A stretch of 64,000 nt of DNA, taken from NCBI GenBank assembly GCA_037903355.1, contig JBAJFE010000035.1, forward strand, positions 531,076 through 595,075, in the 5' to 3' direction. Numbering within the stretch: the first letter of the stretch is position 1; every line of letters begins with the position of its first letter. Below, one piece after another: positions 36,532 to 49,454 of this stretch. The notes beneath the pieces were generated by a model that did no database searches, was not told the origin of the DNA, and saw only the letters and a program-made list of their open reading frames with translations. This DNA is from Trichuris trichiura. Taxonomy: Eukaryota; Nematoda; Enoplea; Trichinellida; Trichuridae. The position numbers and the translations under genes are program-made.

Positions 36532-38183
36532 AGAACAGTCATAACCGCATATTCGGCCAGGTGCTTCACGGTCGCTAATCGATATATAGAATGATGACTA
36601 AGTACTGCACTCATTGCGTAGCTGAGTATGGACCGACTGCAGTGTAAATAGTGGGGAATAAAAATAGATGAGAATCATTAAAGAGGGCAAGGAATCGTCG
36701 CAAGTTTGTCAGTTTTATGAGCAATTAAAACGATAGTCAAGTTCTTGGATAACAAGATAAAGCTTTCATGCAGAATCTTGCTTTAAGTACGTTTAGCTAT
36801 GTCATGTGGAATCTCATTACTTGCAGAGTGAGTCCTCAATATGCTGATCAATAGAGTAGTTTGCAGGGCAGGAAATGAAAAACATCAAAATACTGTAAAC
36901 GTTTTAGTTTTCTTTGCTTAGTATTCTCACCTGCGACTGCTGATCGATAATCAGGTTAGCAATCATTAATTCCTTCCGCTCGAAACTACTGTTTGATTTT
37001 TCCGGTCCTACTCCAAGGATTAGACAATGAAAACTCTGGGGAACAACGATTTTAAGTACGGGTATTTGAAAACTGGACTTCTGGTAACGGGCGTTTAAGC
37101 TTTTATTGGAAGGATACGGTATGCAAAGCCCATTTGTTAGTAATCCGCTACTAAGAAAAAGGCTTACCATCTCTGCGTCCAAATAAAGTTTGGGTATATT
37201 AGACTTGATATATCCTGTTTTATTAATGGAATGTCGCATTAGCCTATTAGCAAAACCAACATTTGCAGCGACAAACGCTTGGCTTATTGCCAGGAATTCA
37301 AAACTTCCAGACGCCATGACATGCTCGAAGGCGTCTGAACAACTGTGAGTCATTAGAACTAACAACGAAATGCCATCGCCGACTGAATTGCATCTCCTGA
37401 TCATGCATGCATCAGTACAAGTTTGCATTCGTTCAATTACATGTTGACCTTGGTTCTTGAACGCTAAGGTCGACAATTTGAGCTTTGTAGCTTATCTCAC
37501 AAAGAGCTATTAATAGAATAGCATTATAGAACTGCGGGGGACTTTTCAATTAATGCTGACCTGCACAGATCGTTTGTCAAACTATACGGTCGTAAAACAA
37601 ATCTATGAGCTTTTAGAATTGCTATCGTCCAGTTTCGTGTTCTTACAATTTCCAATTGAGGACTAATAGTGTCAGTCCGAAGTGAGGGCACAAAAGTGCT
37701 TCTAAAATTTCTCCAGCTTTGTACGACGTAATGATAAGATAGCACAGGACGGCTTGAAAAAGTTTGAAATTTCAAATTCGTGCTAGCCACCAACCTGTAT
37801 GGCAATCAGTAAAAGCTCGTCACTAAACGATAACAGACTGCTCGTCCGATGGCTGCTTGCTCTAATGCAAATATGAAAACTTTTCGAGCGGACTGCGCAT
37901 CTCCGGAATGCAAATGAACCTAGAGGCAACAAATCCGGTTGCCAGTAATGCTAACAAAGTCATAACGTTCAGCTTTATTTTTCTTACCGAAGCAATTCAG
38001 CAACTGAAAGTTTAATCTTGAATACTATTGCTTTCCAGACAAACTGTGTTTCCTCTTCAGAATTCATGTCAAAGCAGAGGTGAGAGCGAGACTATAATAA
38101 CTGTAGGGATTGAAAAGGATTGATTCATCCAACCATTACTCACGCCGTTAAACGGTTACGACAACACTACAAGAACTTGAACA

Positions 38184-38461
38184 CGGGGTGTTTCTTAACG
38201 GGGCAATGGATTTTCATCTCTACTTCATACGGTATGTATTCTTGCCTGTTGATTACCACCATCGCTGACGACGGGACAAGGTTAGTCCCGAAAGCTCCGA
38301 ACTGTTTAAGTACTTGTTCTGTATTTTTCCTTAATAATTGCTCATCCATCCGTTGGTAGGGCATTTGCTTCGGTTTAATTTCAGAACCCATCAACGGGCA
38401 AGAATACATACCATATGAAGTAGAGATGAAAATCCATTGCCCCGTTAAGAAACACCCCGTA
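38184..38461 (+). mobile_element. Family I element at the duplication's deletion junction
   Basis: Terminal inverted repeats of about 70 bp (ACGGGGTGTTTCTTAACGGG at left, matched at right) enclose a hammerhead-like core (CTGACGA 38265-38271, stem GGGAC/GTCCC) and the CCATCCGTTGGTAGGGCA module. It sits exactly where block B meets block C, in place of the 5.4 kb that holds H2A/H2B in copy 1. Confidence 0.7.
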
Positions 38462-38511
38462 AGACCTGCTAATGGTGATGGAATACAGTTTAAAATCAAT
38501 GAATCGTTTAT

Positions 38512-38747
38512 GAAAACGTGATTTCTTCGTACGGGACCGTATATTTTCATAATACAAAGGTTTTATTACGGAATAGTTCCCGTTTTAATGCGCGTAAACT
38601 CCGGAGCTTTCGGGTCGACCGGGACCTGTCTTCAGCGGTTGTGAATTACGGGTATCGGTAACCGCTGAAGACAGGTCCCGGTCGACCCGAAAGCTCCGGA
38701 GTTTACGCGCATTAAAACGGGAACTATTCCGTAATAAAACCTTTGCA
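38512..38747. mobile_element. Palindromic foldback element, family II
   Basis: 236 bp palindrome flanked by the 15 bp repeat CAATGAATCGTTTAT (38497-38511 and 38748-38762). The matching empty site in block C copy 1 (near 12350) has one copy. Cores on both strands (plus 38665-38694, minus 38606-38635) with CTGAAGA. Left end is the long one. Confidence 0.82.
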
Positions 38748-38762
38748 CAATGAATCGTTTAT

Positions 38763-39910
38763 TTCTTAAACTTCTTCGTGAAACTTCCGTAAGAGAAATC
38801 ACATATAACGATACATCAGACGCAGCTCGCTTGAACACTCTTCTGATAGAGCTGCTCTAAACTGCGTTTGCGTAATTACTGAATAGCAAGTATATAGGTC
38901 TTTTTAGGCTAGCTAAAGTGCATATGGCGAATATGCCGTACATTGTAATCTATTGCAACTCCTTTTTGACTTTGATAATGATTTATTCTGAGTTAAATCT
39001 TAAAATGTTGGAATAGCTGTTGCTAACAATCTGTTTTCACTCGCAAAGGTCATTTCGTTGAAAATGAAGCTCGAATAACATCAGAGTTAATGTAACAGAG
39101 GCGAGCGAGTCATGAAGAAACAGCATAGGGGCCAGGAACTGCTGCCTTGCGAATGAATTTCCTGCTGTTTTACAATGATCATTTACGACGAATTCTTGGG
39201 ACTAATCAACTCTCCTCCCTCTTTGCTCGCAACTCGTCTTCCTTTCTTTGAATGTTCATTTCGCAAAATCACTTATTCCGTCACCCACTAAGAGATTGCA
39301 TTATTCTTTTCTTCCTTCTTTCCTTTCTCTTCTTACTTTTTAAATTCCTCCCTGTTTTTAAACCTCCCACGAATTCCATCCTTTAATGTAATTAGTCTGA
39401 CAAGTGATCTACGAACGTAGCCTACGATATTAATCATGCGCTGAAAAGGGGAGCAGACGCTTTTCGAAAGTCTCGCTAAATGAATGAAAATTTCACCAAT
39501 CGAATTTCTATAATATCATAATATCATTATGCATCGCGAAGGCCGCGGGAAAAAATACTGATTACCGCGCCTGCTGTTAAACCTGACAATCGCACTTGTT
39601 TCCTACTGACGAAATAGCTGATTCCATTAAAAGAAACGAAAAGTAAGACAACTGTTAAAGGAAAACTGTTCCTTGCCGTTTCAGGTGCTTCGATGATGTC
39701 AGCGTGCAGGTGAAAGCATAAACATGCGAAAACAAACACATGAACGCAACACCATGGTTCGACCACTTACATGTGGTTGAACCATGTGTAACCGGTTCCT
39801 ATACTTCGAAAGTGTGCTTCTAGGCAGTATCGAACTAAAGGCATCTTCAGCAAAGACTGTTGAGTAGTTGAGGAACGTTCTTTCATCGGTAAACTGACTT
39901 TACTCTTAAG
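38763..39910 (+). repeat. Segmental duplication block C, copy 2
   Basis: Continues the match to 12340-13480. Confidence 0.8.
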
Positions 39911-40118
39911 GGATAACAGCTCTCGGTCGAGGATGAAGAAATCAGAACTAACACATTACTTTATGCTTCTCAAGCCCTGGTCTGAATGTCCCATTGGTAT
40001 TATTAATATTCTGCAAAGTACATTTCGTTTTCTGCCACAAAGTGTTTAGATGTCACTGCTTACAGTAGCATTAACTTGTGTACTCTGTGGACTTGAGGAG
40101 GGCGAATTCCTTTCGCGA

Positions 40119-40191
40119 GCCTCTGTAGCTCAGTGGTTAGAGCACTGGTCTTGTAAACCAGGGGTCGAGAGTTCAATTCTCTCCAGGGGCT
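40119..40191 (+). tRNA. tRNA-Thr(TGT)
   Basis: 73 nt. Acceptor GCCTCTG/CAGGGGC, A box TAGCTCAGTGG, stem CTGGT/ACCAG with loop CTTGTAA (anticodon TGT), B box AGTTCAATTCT. Identical gene at 43356-43428. Confidence 0.95.
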
Positions 40192-41101
40192 ATCGTATCC
40201 AGTTGTCCTGCTTACCATCGTAGGTGAAACAACGTCTGTTGTACTTCCACTTTACAATCGCCATAGCTGATGAGTAAACGTAAACTATACTTCTCAAATT
40301 ATTGTAAAAAAATGAGCATTGTTTTCATTGATTTGTCACAGAGTTCTTAGGAAAGAAACAGATTAACAAAACACTGTTCAGCACCTGCCTTAGATTAGCT
40401 GCGTCATCTAAGTCGACAAAATCTAACATTTCTCAGTCAAATGGTTGATGAACTTTTGAATGCACATTCAAACAGAATATCACTAAATTAATCATAAGCC
40501 ATAAGATGTAAAGACATGTTTTCAGGAAAGCAGCACGTATATAAAAGGAACAAAAACACAAATAAATTAGCGGAGTTTATTTACATGGGAAAGTGATTGT
40601 AGAACCATTCAAATAGAAACCGGTGATTTTCACTGTAAAGAAATGACGGATAACCTGTTTTGTTAACTAAAAACCTTTCGAAAGTTTTACCGCTGCTTTC
40701 ACGACTAATGGACGTCAAATGCTACAAGCGATGAAAAACTTTCGACGGTCACCTCTGATCAACGAAACGGGAAATCCGCCATTTCTTTGCCACGAAAGCC
40801 TGCGCATCAATTACAAATAGTAATGTGCTCAAAGATGAAAAACGGATGGTACGCTTCATGGAAGTCATAACAGCACCCACCAATAGCTAAATTTTGAAAT
40901 TATGTCTATGAAATTAAGTGCACCATGAGTGACTACGTGTTTTCATAATCATTAATTCTACAATGAAGCAAAGAAAAGGTAAACAGAAATTTACTCTTTA
41001 ATATTACAAAACGAGTGCTTTGGAGCCATGATTTGCATCTAAACTTTTTAACATTTTAGTAAGCCGTGCTCCGCTTTCCAAAATATAATAGATGGACCGT
41101 C

Positions 41102-41173
41102 AGGTTCCACTGAAATTTGAACTGAGATTGCTGGATTCAAAGTCCAGCGTGCTAACCGTTACACCATGGAGCC
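41102..41173 (-). tRNA. tRNA-Gln(TTG), possibly decaying
   Basis: 72 nt. Anticodon loop CTTTGAA in a CTGGA/TCCAG-type stem, A box TGGTGTAACGG, B box AGTTCAAAT. The acceptor has one C-A mismatch and the T stem one C-C mismatch, so function is uncertain. Confidence 0.7.
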
Positions 41174-41740
41174 GTAAGAAAACCTTTGAAGCATTAAAAA
41201 AGTATTATTGATGAAAACAAAATTGGTTTAGAAGCTACGAGATGAAGATAATCAAAAAGAACGAATTAACCGGGAAAATGCTGAATATTTTTGCGCTAAC
41301 GTATAATAACTTGACAATATAGCCCCACGCGTGCTTGAGAAAACAACTGAGTCCATTTGGCCATCAGAACTTGCTGAGATTTTCGGATAATAATCAATGC
41401 GACTATTACATTGCTTTAGTGTACCACTCCTTTCTACTAGGTAATATTGGAGATGCAACCAAAATTTTTAATTTGGATTAATTTGCCACCATTGAAAAAA
41501 AACTAATTAGAACCGCGCTCTGCCGTCTGATTGCACAACTCATTGCGCACAAATATTCAGTCTGGGGCACTGCCTTTGCTTCTTACGAAGGAAGTTTAAA
41601 GAGAAAATGGTTAGAAGGCACAACATAAGTGGATAATCAATAAGTGTGGAAGGATCAATATGCAATGTAGAATTCAAAAAAATTAAGGATGCACCTACGA
41701 TGAAACATGTGGGAGCACAATAAAAAGCAACTAAACTGAC

Positions 41741-41816
41741 CGACCCAAGAGAGAATTGAGCTATTCGGCCACTCGGTTTACAAAACTAATACTCTAACCA
41801 CTGAGCTACAAAGGGA
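41741..41816 (-). pseudogene. tRNA-Thr(TGT) pseudogene
   Basis: TTTGTAGCTCAGTGGTTAGAG and TTTTGTAAACC match the two tRNA-Thr genes nearby, but the anticodon stem, T arm and acceptor are disrupted by substitutions and an insertion. Confidence 0.75.
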
Positions 41817-42497
41817 TGCGCTCTACGACATATCAATTTTAATGCAATTCAGTATCAATAAAAACGCAAAGATTTGAAAAGATTGTAGCGGAACAAATGT
41901 ATTGAAGATATGATGTCTTGGTACGGGACTATAAGTTTTCATAATGATCTGTAGTTCATTATGGAACAAATGTATTGTGCAAAATATGTGTTGGTATTAT
42001 GTATGCTGAGTAAGGACGCCCACCAGTATTCTCAAAGGCAATTATAGCCTCGCACAAAATCCTCATAAAATGACAGTGCATCGTATCATCATGGTAAATC
42101 AATTGCAACTCAAACTGAAGATAAATACACTTTCCTCACAATGATAACTTGCAAACAACCTCCATATAACTTCATCCCGTTTCAAATTGTCCATCCACTA
42201 ACTCACAAGCAAATAATCATCCTCACGCAAACGATAATAACGTATTTTGATTAAAGTGGGATCAAAGTTGTATTCTTCCTTCATGGAATACATAGACGTG
42301 CACAAATGTAGTCCATATAATTAGCAGCTCTGATTTATCGTTCACAATGAGACTTACATTAGCCCCTCATCTTTTGTTACGACAACCTGCTCTAATCTGT
42401 TTTATTCAGTGCTGCTGCTTCATTGAAACACAGTCGACATGCTGCGCTTTCAGACAAAATGAAATGTCAGTCCTTGGCCATACTAATTTTAAAAATA

Positions 42498-42760
42498 CAG
42501 TGGGACCTCCAAAGTTGACCATCTCTCTATGTTGACCGTGTTCCCAAGTTGACCGACTATTTTGACTAGTTGGTCAGTCCGCACGTTAACAAGCGTAAGG
42601 ACAACCTCTATACGTCGACCACCCGTAAGCGGTTAACTTCTCACTTATGGAGGTTGTCCTTGCGCTTATTAACGTGTGGACAAACCAACTGGTCAAAATA
42701 GTCGGTCAGCTTGGGAACACGGTTAACATAGAGACGTGGTGAACTTTGGAGGTTCCACTG
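42498..42760. mobile_element. Palindromic pogo-type MITE
   Basis: 263 bp, ends CAGTGGGACCTCCAAAGTTG and the inverted form ending CCACTG, flanked by TA on both sides. Almost entirely self-complementary. Absent from the equivalent position in block D copy 1. Confidence 0.85.
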
Positions 42761-42875
42761 TATTATAAACTTAGAATCACGAGCAGCAGTGCAATAGAGT
42801 AGAACGCAAAGTAAGCCCCGCTACTGCATTCGTAAATCACTCAAAACGTTTTATGCACGTTGCGGCTCAAATCAT

Positions 42876-42959
42876 TGACAAGAGTGGGATTCGAACCCAC
42901 GCCCACAGAAGTGGACTGCGACCTGAACGCAGCGCCTTGGACCGCTCGGCCATCTTGCC
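42876..42959 (-). tRNA. tRNA-Leu(CAG), second copy
   Basis: 84 nt, identical to the gene at 14205-14288; part of the segmental duplication. Confidence 0.96.
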
Positions 42960-43355
42960 GATATACACCTTTCTATAAAATCCTGAAGAATTATATATAT
43001 GTGTCATCCAATTTCAAGGACTATACTGAAGGTAGCACAACAGTATTTTTCCAAAAGCTATGTACAGTTTCCGAAAACTAAAAAAGTCATTCAACAAGTT
43101 TAGCAAACCTTACCTTAAGGCAAACTATTCTTGCACACTGCTGTTGTGCACATATGCTCCGTGCAAGTAAATCTTGTTACGATTGGTTCAGCCTGTAAAG
43201 TACATATGGCATGCTCTCTTTTTCGAGTTCATCTGAGTTAATTACTAAAGTACATTTGCTGCTGTAATGCTTTCATGACTCCCTTATCATAATTAAACCC
43301 AAAACCATCTAAACCATTGCTTAGCCAATATAGCATTTCGTGTTCACTGACATAT

Positions 43356-43428
43356 GCCTCTGTAGCTCAGTGGTTAGAGCACTGGTCTTGTAAACCAGGG
43401 GTCGAGAGTTCAATTCTCTCCAGGGGCT
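43356..43428 (+). tRNA. tRNA-Thr(TGT), second copy
   Basis: 73 nt, same as 40119-40191; flanks unrelated. Confidence 0.95.
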
Positions 43429-43728
43429 TTCGTAGTTCCCTCTTTGAATTTGCAGTGCAATCCTAAAAGCATTTATCTACTTTTACCCTTGGAACTAAGA
43501 ACTTTACAACGGAAGAACAAGTTACCTTTTGGTGAATCGTTTCAACAGGTGCATGTTCTATTTACTGTTGTTGCATGGAATCAACCAAGTGAGCGTATAC
43601 TTTTATCACAGCACATGTGCTAGTTGTTCACAAAAAAGCATGTCTCTGAAGGACCAGCTACTGAGCATAAGAGCTTGCATTTATCATGACAGCAACCTAA
43701 GCAAAAAAGTATTGAGCTGAAAGTTAGT

Positions 43729-43801
43729 CGACCGCGGCAGGACTCGAACCTGCAATCTTCTGATCCGAAGTCAGACGCGTTATCCATTACGCTACGCGGC
43801 C
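43729..43801 (-). tRNA. tRNA-Arg(TCG)
   Basis: 73 nt. Acceptor GGCCGCG/CGCGGTC, discriminator G, stem TCTGA/TCAGA with loop CTTCGGA, B box GGTTCGAGTCC. Confidence 0.95.
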
Positions 43802-44460
43802 ATTGTTTTACGACGGCACAATCACAATACAAGCAAACACAAATACAATGTCAGAGCGCGAATTCAATTTTCTTAGAATTCATAAAGTCAAAGCAAAGCT
43901 CTCAACCACGACAAGGCTTGTCATGTTACGTTAGCCTTAGTCATATAAATAAGCCAAAATGTTGCTTTCAGTAAAACAATTTTTGACTGAAAGAGCGAAA
44001 ACTGGAACTATCACAGCAAAAACGCGCTTACTGATCCAGACATTCGATGAAAAAGTTGCGCGCAAATCAATCGATAAAAATCAGTTCGAAATGTAAGCGT
44101 TCTTCCTTCCATTGGACATGTAAGCGACTTCTTGCTTAAACATGGTTTTTAACTTAAATTCATTATGTTGTATAACAGTAAGTCTTACCAAGGATTAGGT
44201 GAATTAATTGAATGTTAGGTACACACGATGGCAAATAAGTTACTACATTGGCAAGGCAAGCAAACGCAAAAGGCGCGCAGACACACATACACAAACGTTA
44301 ACTGAAGCCAAGAATACATAATGGAAAATAACAACATAAAGTTGTTGCAAAAGAACAGGAAATACTATTACATGCGACACTTAAGAAATCCATATCGGCT
44401 GAATTGTTCTTTCAGTGGTCGTACGTAGTTTTTGGTCTCAACGTTCACTATCGTTTAGTT

Positions 44461-44614
44461 CATAGTTTCTCAACTTTTTTTGCCCCAGCGCCCCCTACGC
44501 CTTGTCAGGGCCCCCTAAGCTTTGTCAGGACCCACCGTTTATTGGGACAATGTCCTGCCGCATTATCCTCCAGGCCCCCCTAAAATCTCCCAGGGCCCAC
44601 GTTGAGAAACACTG
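44461..44614 (-). mobile_element. hAT-type MITE, GGGCCC-rich, second copy
   Basis: 154 bp, inverted relative of 6895-7090, ends CATAGTTTCTCAA and GAGAAACACTG, target duplication GTTTAGTT/GTTTGGTT. Confidence 0.8.
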
Positions 44615-44929
44615 GTTTGGTTCATAGGTGATAACGCTCACAATTGGCTGCCTTCTAACCGCATTAGTCATCTTTCGTACTGATATTTAGAAACAGCTTT
44701 TTTCTGTTATAACAGAAGTCTGTGATTGAACACTAAAATGCCGTGCAAGCTGATTAATGTGCGAGCTGTTTAAGAAACTCTAAGGCAGTGATGTCGCACG
44801 CTTCGGAACTGCCCTTGTTCAATCGTCAGCAATGCTGAGGAGCAGTAATAATACAACATAACTATTTGACTTTTTCACTTGATTATTGGTTTTTTGGTCC
44901 ACGGATTTGGCCTGTTTGATGTATCTGTA

Positions 44930-45170
44930 AATAAACTTCAAAGTGCCCTATCAACGAATGGATGAGCAAATTATTAGAAAAAAATACAGAATGAGTTTGT
45001 ACCGTACGTTTCAACGAATTCTTTTGCGGTTTCTCTAACAATTTGCTAGTCCATTCGTTGGCAGGGCACTTTGAAGTTTACAGATACATCAAATAGGCCA
45101 AACCTGTGAACCAAAAGACCAACTATGAAACAACTTAAGCCTGTTAAAAGACACCGCGTCTCTTGATCAT
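44930..45170. mobile_element. Family I element, diverged palindrome
   Basis: Inverted arms around AGTGCCCTATCAACGAATGG (about 44940) and CCATTCGTTGGCAGGGCACT (about 45052), with terminal CCTGTTAAAAGACACCGCGT. The hammerhead-like core is deleted or unrecognisable here. Confidence 0.55.
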
Positions 45171-45579
45171 TACGTGCATCCTTGACGGAAACAGCGGATT
45201 CCCCAAACTTCAGGCCTCTACTTCACATTTACGTAGTCTTCAATTAAACGAAAGTGCACTGTAACCACTACGATTACATCAAATACATTCATTGCAATTT
45301 CAAGGTCGACTGCTTGAGGGAAGACTTTGCAGATAAATAAATGCCAAGGTACGAAAAGGGAATGTTACTTCTTTGATGAGCAACAGTCGACATTATCTCT
45401 AATACGAATTTTTCTTTTATGTCAATGTTTCCTACAAAAGAATATATCTGGAACATTAAAAACAAAATGAAATGCATAGACAAATTGAACAAAATCAACA
45501 TATAGGTCATTTTTAAAAACAGAATCAGTTTTCTTTAGTCGAAGACCGTGAAGATAACCGATGAGCAAAACATGCAGTT

Positions 45580-45663
45580 TGACTGGAGTGGGATTCGAAC
45601 CCACGCCCACCGAAGTGGACTGCGGCCTAAACGCGGCGCCTTGGACCACTCGGCCATCCAGTC
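45580..45663 (-). tRNA. tRNA-Leu(TAG)
   Basis: 84 nt type II. Acceptor GACTGGA/TCCAGTC, discriminator A, loop TTTAGGC (anticodon TAG), B box GGTTCGAATCC. One C-A mismatch in the anticodon stem. Confidence 0.93.
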
Positions 45664-45699
45664 TACAACATTCATCTGGCATGTCAATTTCTTAATGTT

Positions 45700-48035
45700 T
45701 CCACGTACGGAGGCCTCAACGGTGCTACATGTTCGTTTTGAAATTCGCGTTTTGTTATTTGTGCACGTTTATATAGGGGATAGCTATTGAGAGAGAGACT
45801 TGCGGAAGCTGATCAACAGATCCAAGTGCTTTCATTAGTTACAAAGAAATGTACAGGGGAATAAAGAAGAATATAGAAACCAAACTTGGTGCTTTCCTAA
45901 AGCAGCCTACCTTTGTACGCAGTCAGCCATCAAAGGGATGCGTTATTCCAGCTATCATTGAGTCAAGCAAGGAAATCAGTGCATCAGGTAGTTGCTACAA
46001 CATTACTATGTTCTTGCAAATATCTATTGAGTACATCGAACGGGTCAGTGATCTCTCGTATGTGTATGCATATTAATGTAGTTCCATGAAGAGAGTTTCG
46101 TTTCATTAACTCCAGGACAGAATTAGCGCAACGACATCATTTTTCCTCGAAGGTAAACTACTGCACGATCCTTTCACATTCAAGCGGTTCTAATCTGTAG
46201 CATGTGTCCGCTGCAAGTCGGCATATTCATTCAGCCGCGAGGAGCTCTCATCGTGGCGGTTCACTCCAAGATCATCTTAGCAGAAGTCTTAACATAAACG
46301 TGTATCAATGATGGCGCTGAACTAATGTGAGGCCAACGGGAACCAACGGGGATACTACCACTCATAAACCGCTACCTCTGCTGTACGGTTCAGCATTAAA
46401 TGCATCGCTTACGCGTTTCATCTTAACATGGTTTCTACTTGTGATTGATTGCTTGGAACAAAATGGATCTAAGTCGGTGGGCCCACCGTAATTTGTGACT
46501 ACACTATAAATACTACCTCCTATACCGATTAAAACCAAAGGAATTAGCATCCATAAAATATATCATGACCTTTACCTTTTAAACAGGCTTCTCAGTACTC
46601 TCAACTTTTTCAGCAGTTCTGTAACGATTATTACCAAAACGTAAATGTATTGGGGCATAATAGCAACTTGGCAGCGTTATTTTGCGTTTTAAGTTTAGCC
46701 ACGTAATCGTAACCATAACTGTCACCCAAAGTGAGCTTCGTTTTTAAACGTTTATCATTCTGTTAGATGATTTTATGAAACGAGTTTTTAGAGTACTGTA
46801 GGCTTTTTCATGGTTCAGAAAATGGAAACCAAACAATGAGGTCTGAGAATTTACGTTTTTTGGAGCATTACAGCATTAACTTGACTGAATAATGCTCATT
46901 GTTAGAGCAAATAAAGTTAACACTTTGTAATGCCCTCATTTCTTGCACAAAATACAATTTGCTCACTGACCTTTTTTACTAGTATAGAAGATATTCTACC
47001 TCAAGGCTGCTGCATAGCTGACATACTCTGACTTCCATTTCAGTGTTTATTAACATCGTTCAAGCAATTCATTTTGGCTTCTCAACAATTAGTTAAATAA
47101 CTTCAAACATCTCCATCTCTCATAAACCATTTCACCATTTCTTATGCGCTTAAACTTCACTTTTCAAAAGATAATGTCATGTTTCTGCTAGCCATAGTTT
47201 AAGAATGGCTGATTCTAGAAAACCGTAGATTTCATAGGATTGTGATCTATACTTGAAGAAATTTATTACGGATATGTCCCGTTTGTTTTCTATATAAAGA
47301 GGCTCCGGAGCTTTCGGGTCATTCGAGACCCATCATCAGCGGTCTTAAGTGTAAATAAGAATTGTGCCAGCGAGTGCCATCTATCGATTCTGAGGATTTT
47401 AAAGCGGGTATTTTAAAGCTTTCTGTTTGTAGGTTTTTGTATTTGAGTCTGTCAGCTCTGTGATCTATACTTAGGTTATCTGACGCACCAGGACACGTCC
47501 TCAGCGTGATGGCGGCACGTAAACATCCCGAAAGCTCAGCTTCCTTTCCCTTTCACTGTTCAACGCCTTCAGCACATCCTATGATACATTAATGAATATT
47601 TTCCTCTATTAGTCAGCTGTAAAGCTTTTCCTGCACAACGCATTGTAGCCAACGGGAACGCATATATTCAGAACTATGTACTCTTTACTTCTGCTTTGAA
47701 TTTTACTTGTGCTTGACCACCGCCCTACGGGTAGTCTCAGTTTATGGCCATGCAAGGCCAAACCTCGGGTTGTTCACATCAGCGGGTGGTACAGGCACAC
47801 AAAGGCGTATAGGTTAGCGCAGTGTGGGACCTGCTTATTAGTAAAAGCAAATGCTCCCTGCCGAGCTAGGCCCACCAGGTCCGTGCGAAGGCCTTCACTT
47901 TTTTCTCAGTGATAGCGGAAGAGATGCATTCCGAAAGCTAGATCAAAAGTTAGCAACGTGTTGTATTTTGCCTAATAAATCGTTCGTAATGGTAATTTTG
48001 CTTAATAGATAAACCGCTCGTCCATTCGCTGATAT
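45700..48035. other. Intergenic, no gene recognised
   Basis: Open frames at 45849-46076 and 47709-47912 have no recognised similarity. Degenerate hammerhead-like remnants near 47505-47540 and 47905-47940. Confidence 0.4.
47253..47351 (-). mobile_element. Family II monomer
   Basis: Half of a family II palindrome, closely matching 31303-31397, with CTGATGA core on the minus strand (47309-47339). The second arm is absent. Confidence 0.65.
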
Positions 48036-48039
48036 AGTA

Positions 48040-49232
48040 CAGTCGGCCCTCGTCATCCGTGAGGTTCTATACAACGCAGTTCGTCCGGCGCGAAATAGTA
48101 GCGTCATCTTTTGCGCGGCGGTACACGAGATAAAGCCTAGAACAGTCAATGGTTGCTGGTTTGTGGGGAGACGCAGTCAGTGAATGAGAAGACTTAGGTG
48201 CCATCGATGAGGAGGTCATGCACATAGTGAATTTTGACAACGAATTGGGAGGTGAGGGTTTCTCCGACACGTTAGAAAAAGATATCAGAGAGCGTATAGA
48301 AGATTGTGGAAAACCGTTCGCCAACGAGAAGCTCAAGGAACTGATGCAATCACCTGCAGGCAGTGACGACGACGACAACGACAACGACGACGTTATGGAA
48401 GATGCAGGAGCTTGAACACCCTCAGATTGAACGCTGCAAAAGCTTGCCAGTGTTTTCCGACAAGCGCAGGTCCTAAAGAATACGATTGCTGATCACGATC
48501 CATCCATGGAACATGGCATCATGGTTATATGAAGAATAACGGTTTAGTTGAAGTCGCTACAAGATTTACTCAATAAAGCAAAGAAAAAGCAGATACAGCT
48601 CCCTATAACAATGTTTTTAAATAAAACTCCAGCAGCTGCGAAGACTAACATTTTAAGGTGAGAAGTTTTGCTACCAACAAGTTCAAGAAACCTTTGGACT
48701 GGCCGTTTTCCAGGAGAGCTGCGCCCACCTACAGAAAGTGGGTAAATTGATACATGATGCCCTAAACGTTTCTGCCATAGACGTTTTGCTCTATGTTGTT
48801 GTGTTCTGTGTGATGTTCACTATTTCTGCTTAAGCGCGCCTGTATATTTTATATTTCCCGTGCTGTGTACCCAGTCCGCGCACCAGTACATCGCTTAGCT
48901 CATTTAAGCAAGGATTCCCAGGCGTTTAAGGAAAGAGCATCTTTCTTTCATCCTTTCTTGTATCTAACGGCCCGAACTCTGGTGGCTGGCCCCATTGGAC
49001 AAGCGCAGTCTCATTGATGTCTTTATCGCATGACTAGATTCTGTAGTACCAAGTTTCGAAGGATTACTAGGCATGATAACCGTTCCGAAAGGAAATCAAG
49101 GGGGGACGAGATACACGGCTAGAATATAAGCTATTTAGCCTTTTTCATAGGGTATCCTATATAACGCGGATCCAGCTAAAAGCAGTAAAACGCTCAAAAT
49201 TTTGGACGAGTTAACCGCGGATAACGAGGGCT
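48040..49232 (+). mobile_element. Pogo/Tigger-type transposon, second copy
   Basis: Collinear with 14824-16007. Left end CAGTCGGCCCTCG after TA; right end CCGCGGATAACGAGGGC. Internal tail frame 48218-48415 ends in an acidic stretch (SDDDDNDNDDVMEDAGA), longer than in copy 1. Its position after tRNA-Leu(CAG) in both blocks fits the segmental duplication. Confidence 0.75.
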
Positions 49233-49454
49233 GATTGGATTTGCTTAGTGTAGTTACAGGTACCGGCTGTATAAAGATGAACGGGATAAACAGTAAAAGA
49301 TCACCAGTGAAAGCCGTCCATCCCGTTACAAAACATCGTTCCTTCTATACTACGGTCTGACAAAGTGAAACTCCTCGCTGAGATATGGCCCTGAGCGGTC
49401 TACAATGTTACGATCGGCTGCAGGTCTACCTGCACTGGCAAAAGAGAGTACGGC

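Larger units (their letters stand above)
42280..42960 (+). repeat. Segmental duplication block D, copy 2
   Basis: Matches 13890-14290 with a MITE inserted inside. Confidence 0.75.

Noticed and set aside
36904..37476. 190-codon minus-strand frame upstream of H4 copy 2
   Set aside because: The homologous block at 5.8-6.2 kb breaks the frame with indels and changes look non-coding; only the short EFLAISQAF stretch recurs, explained by the dispersed module.
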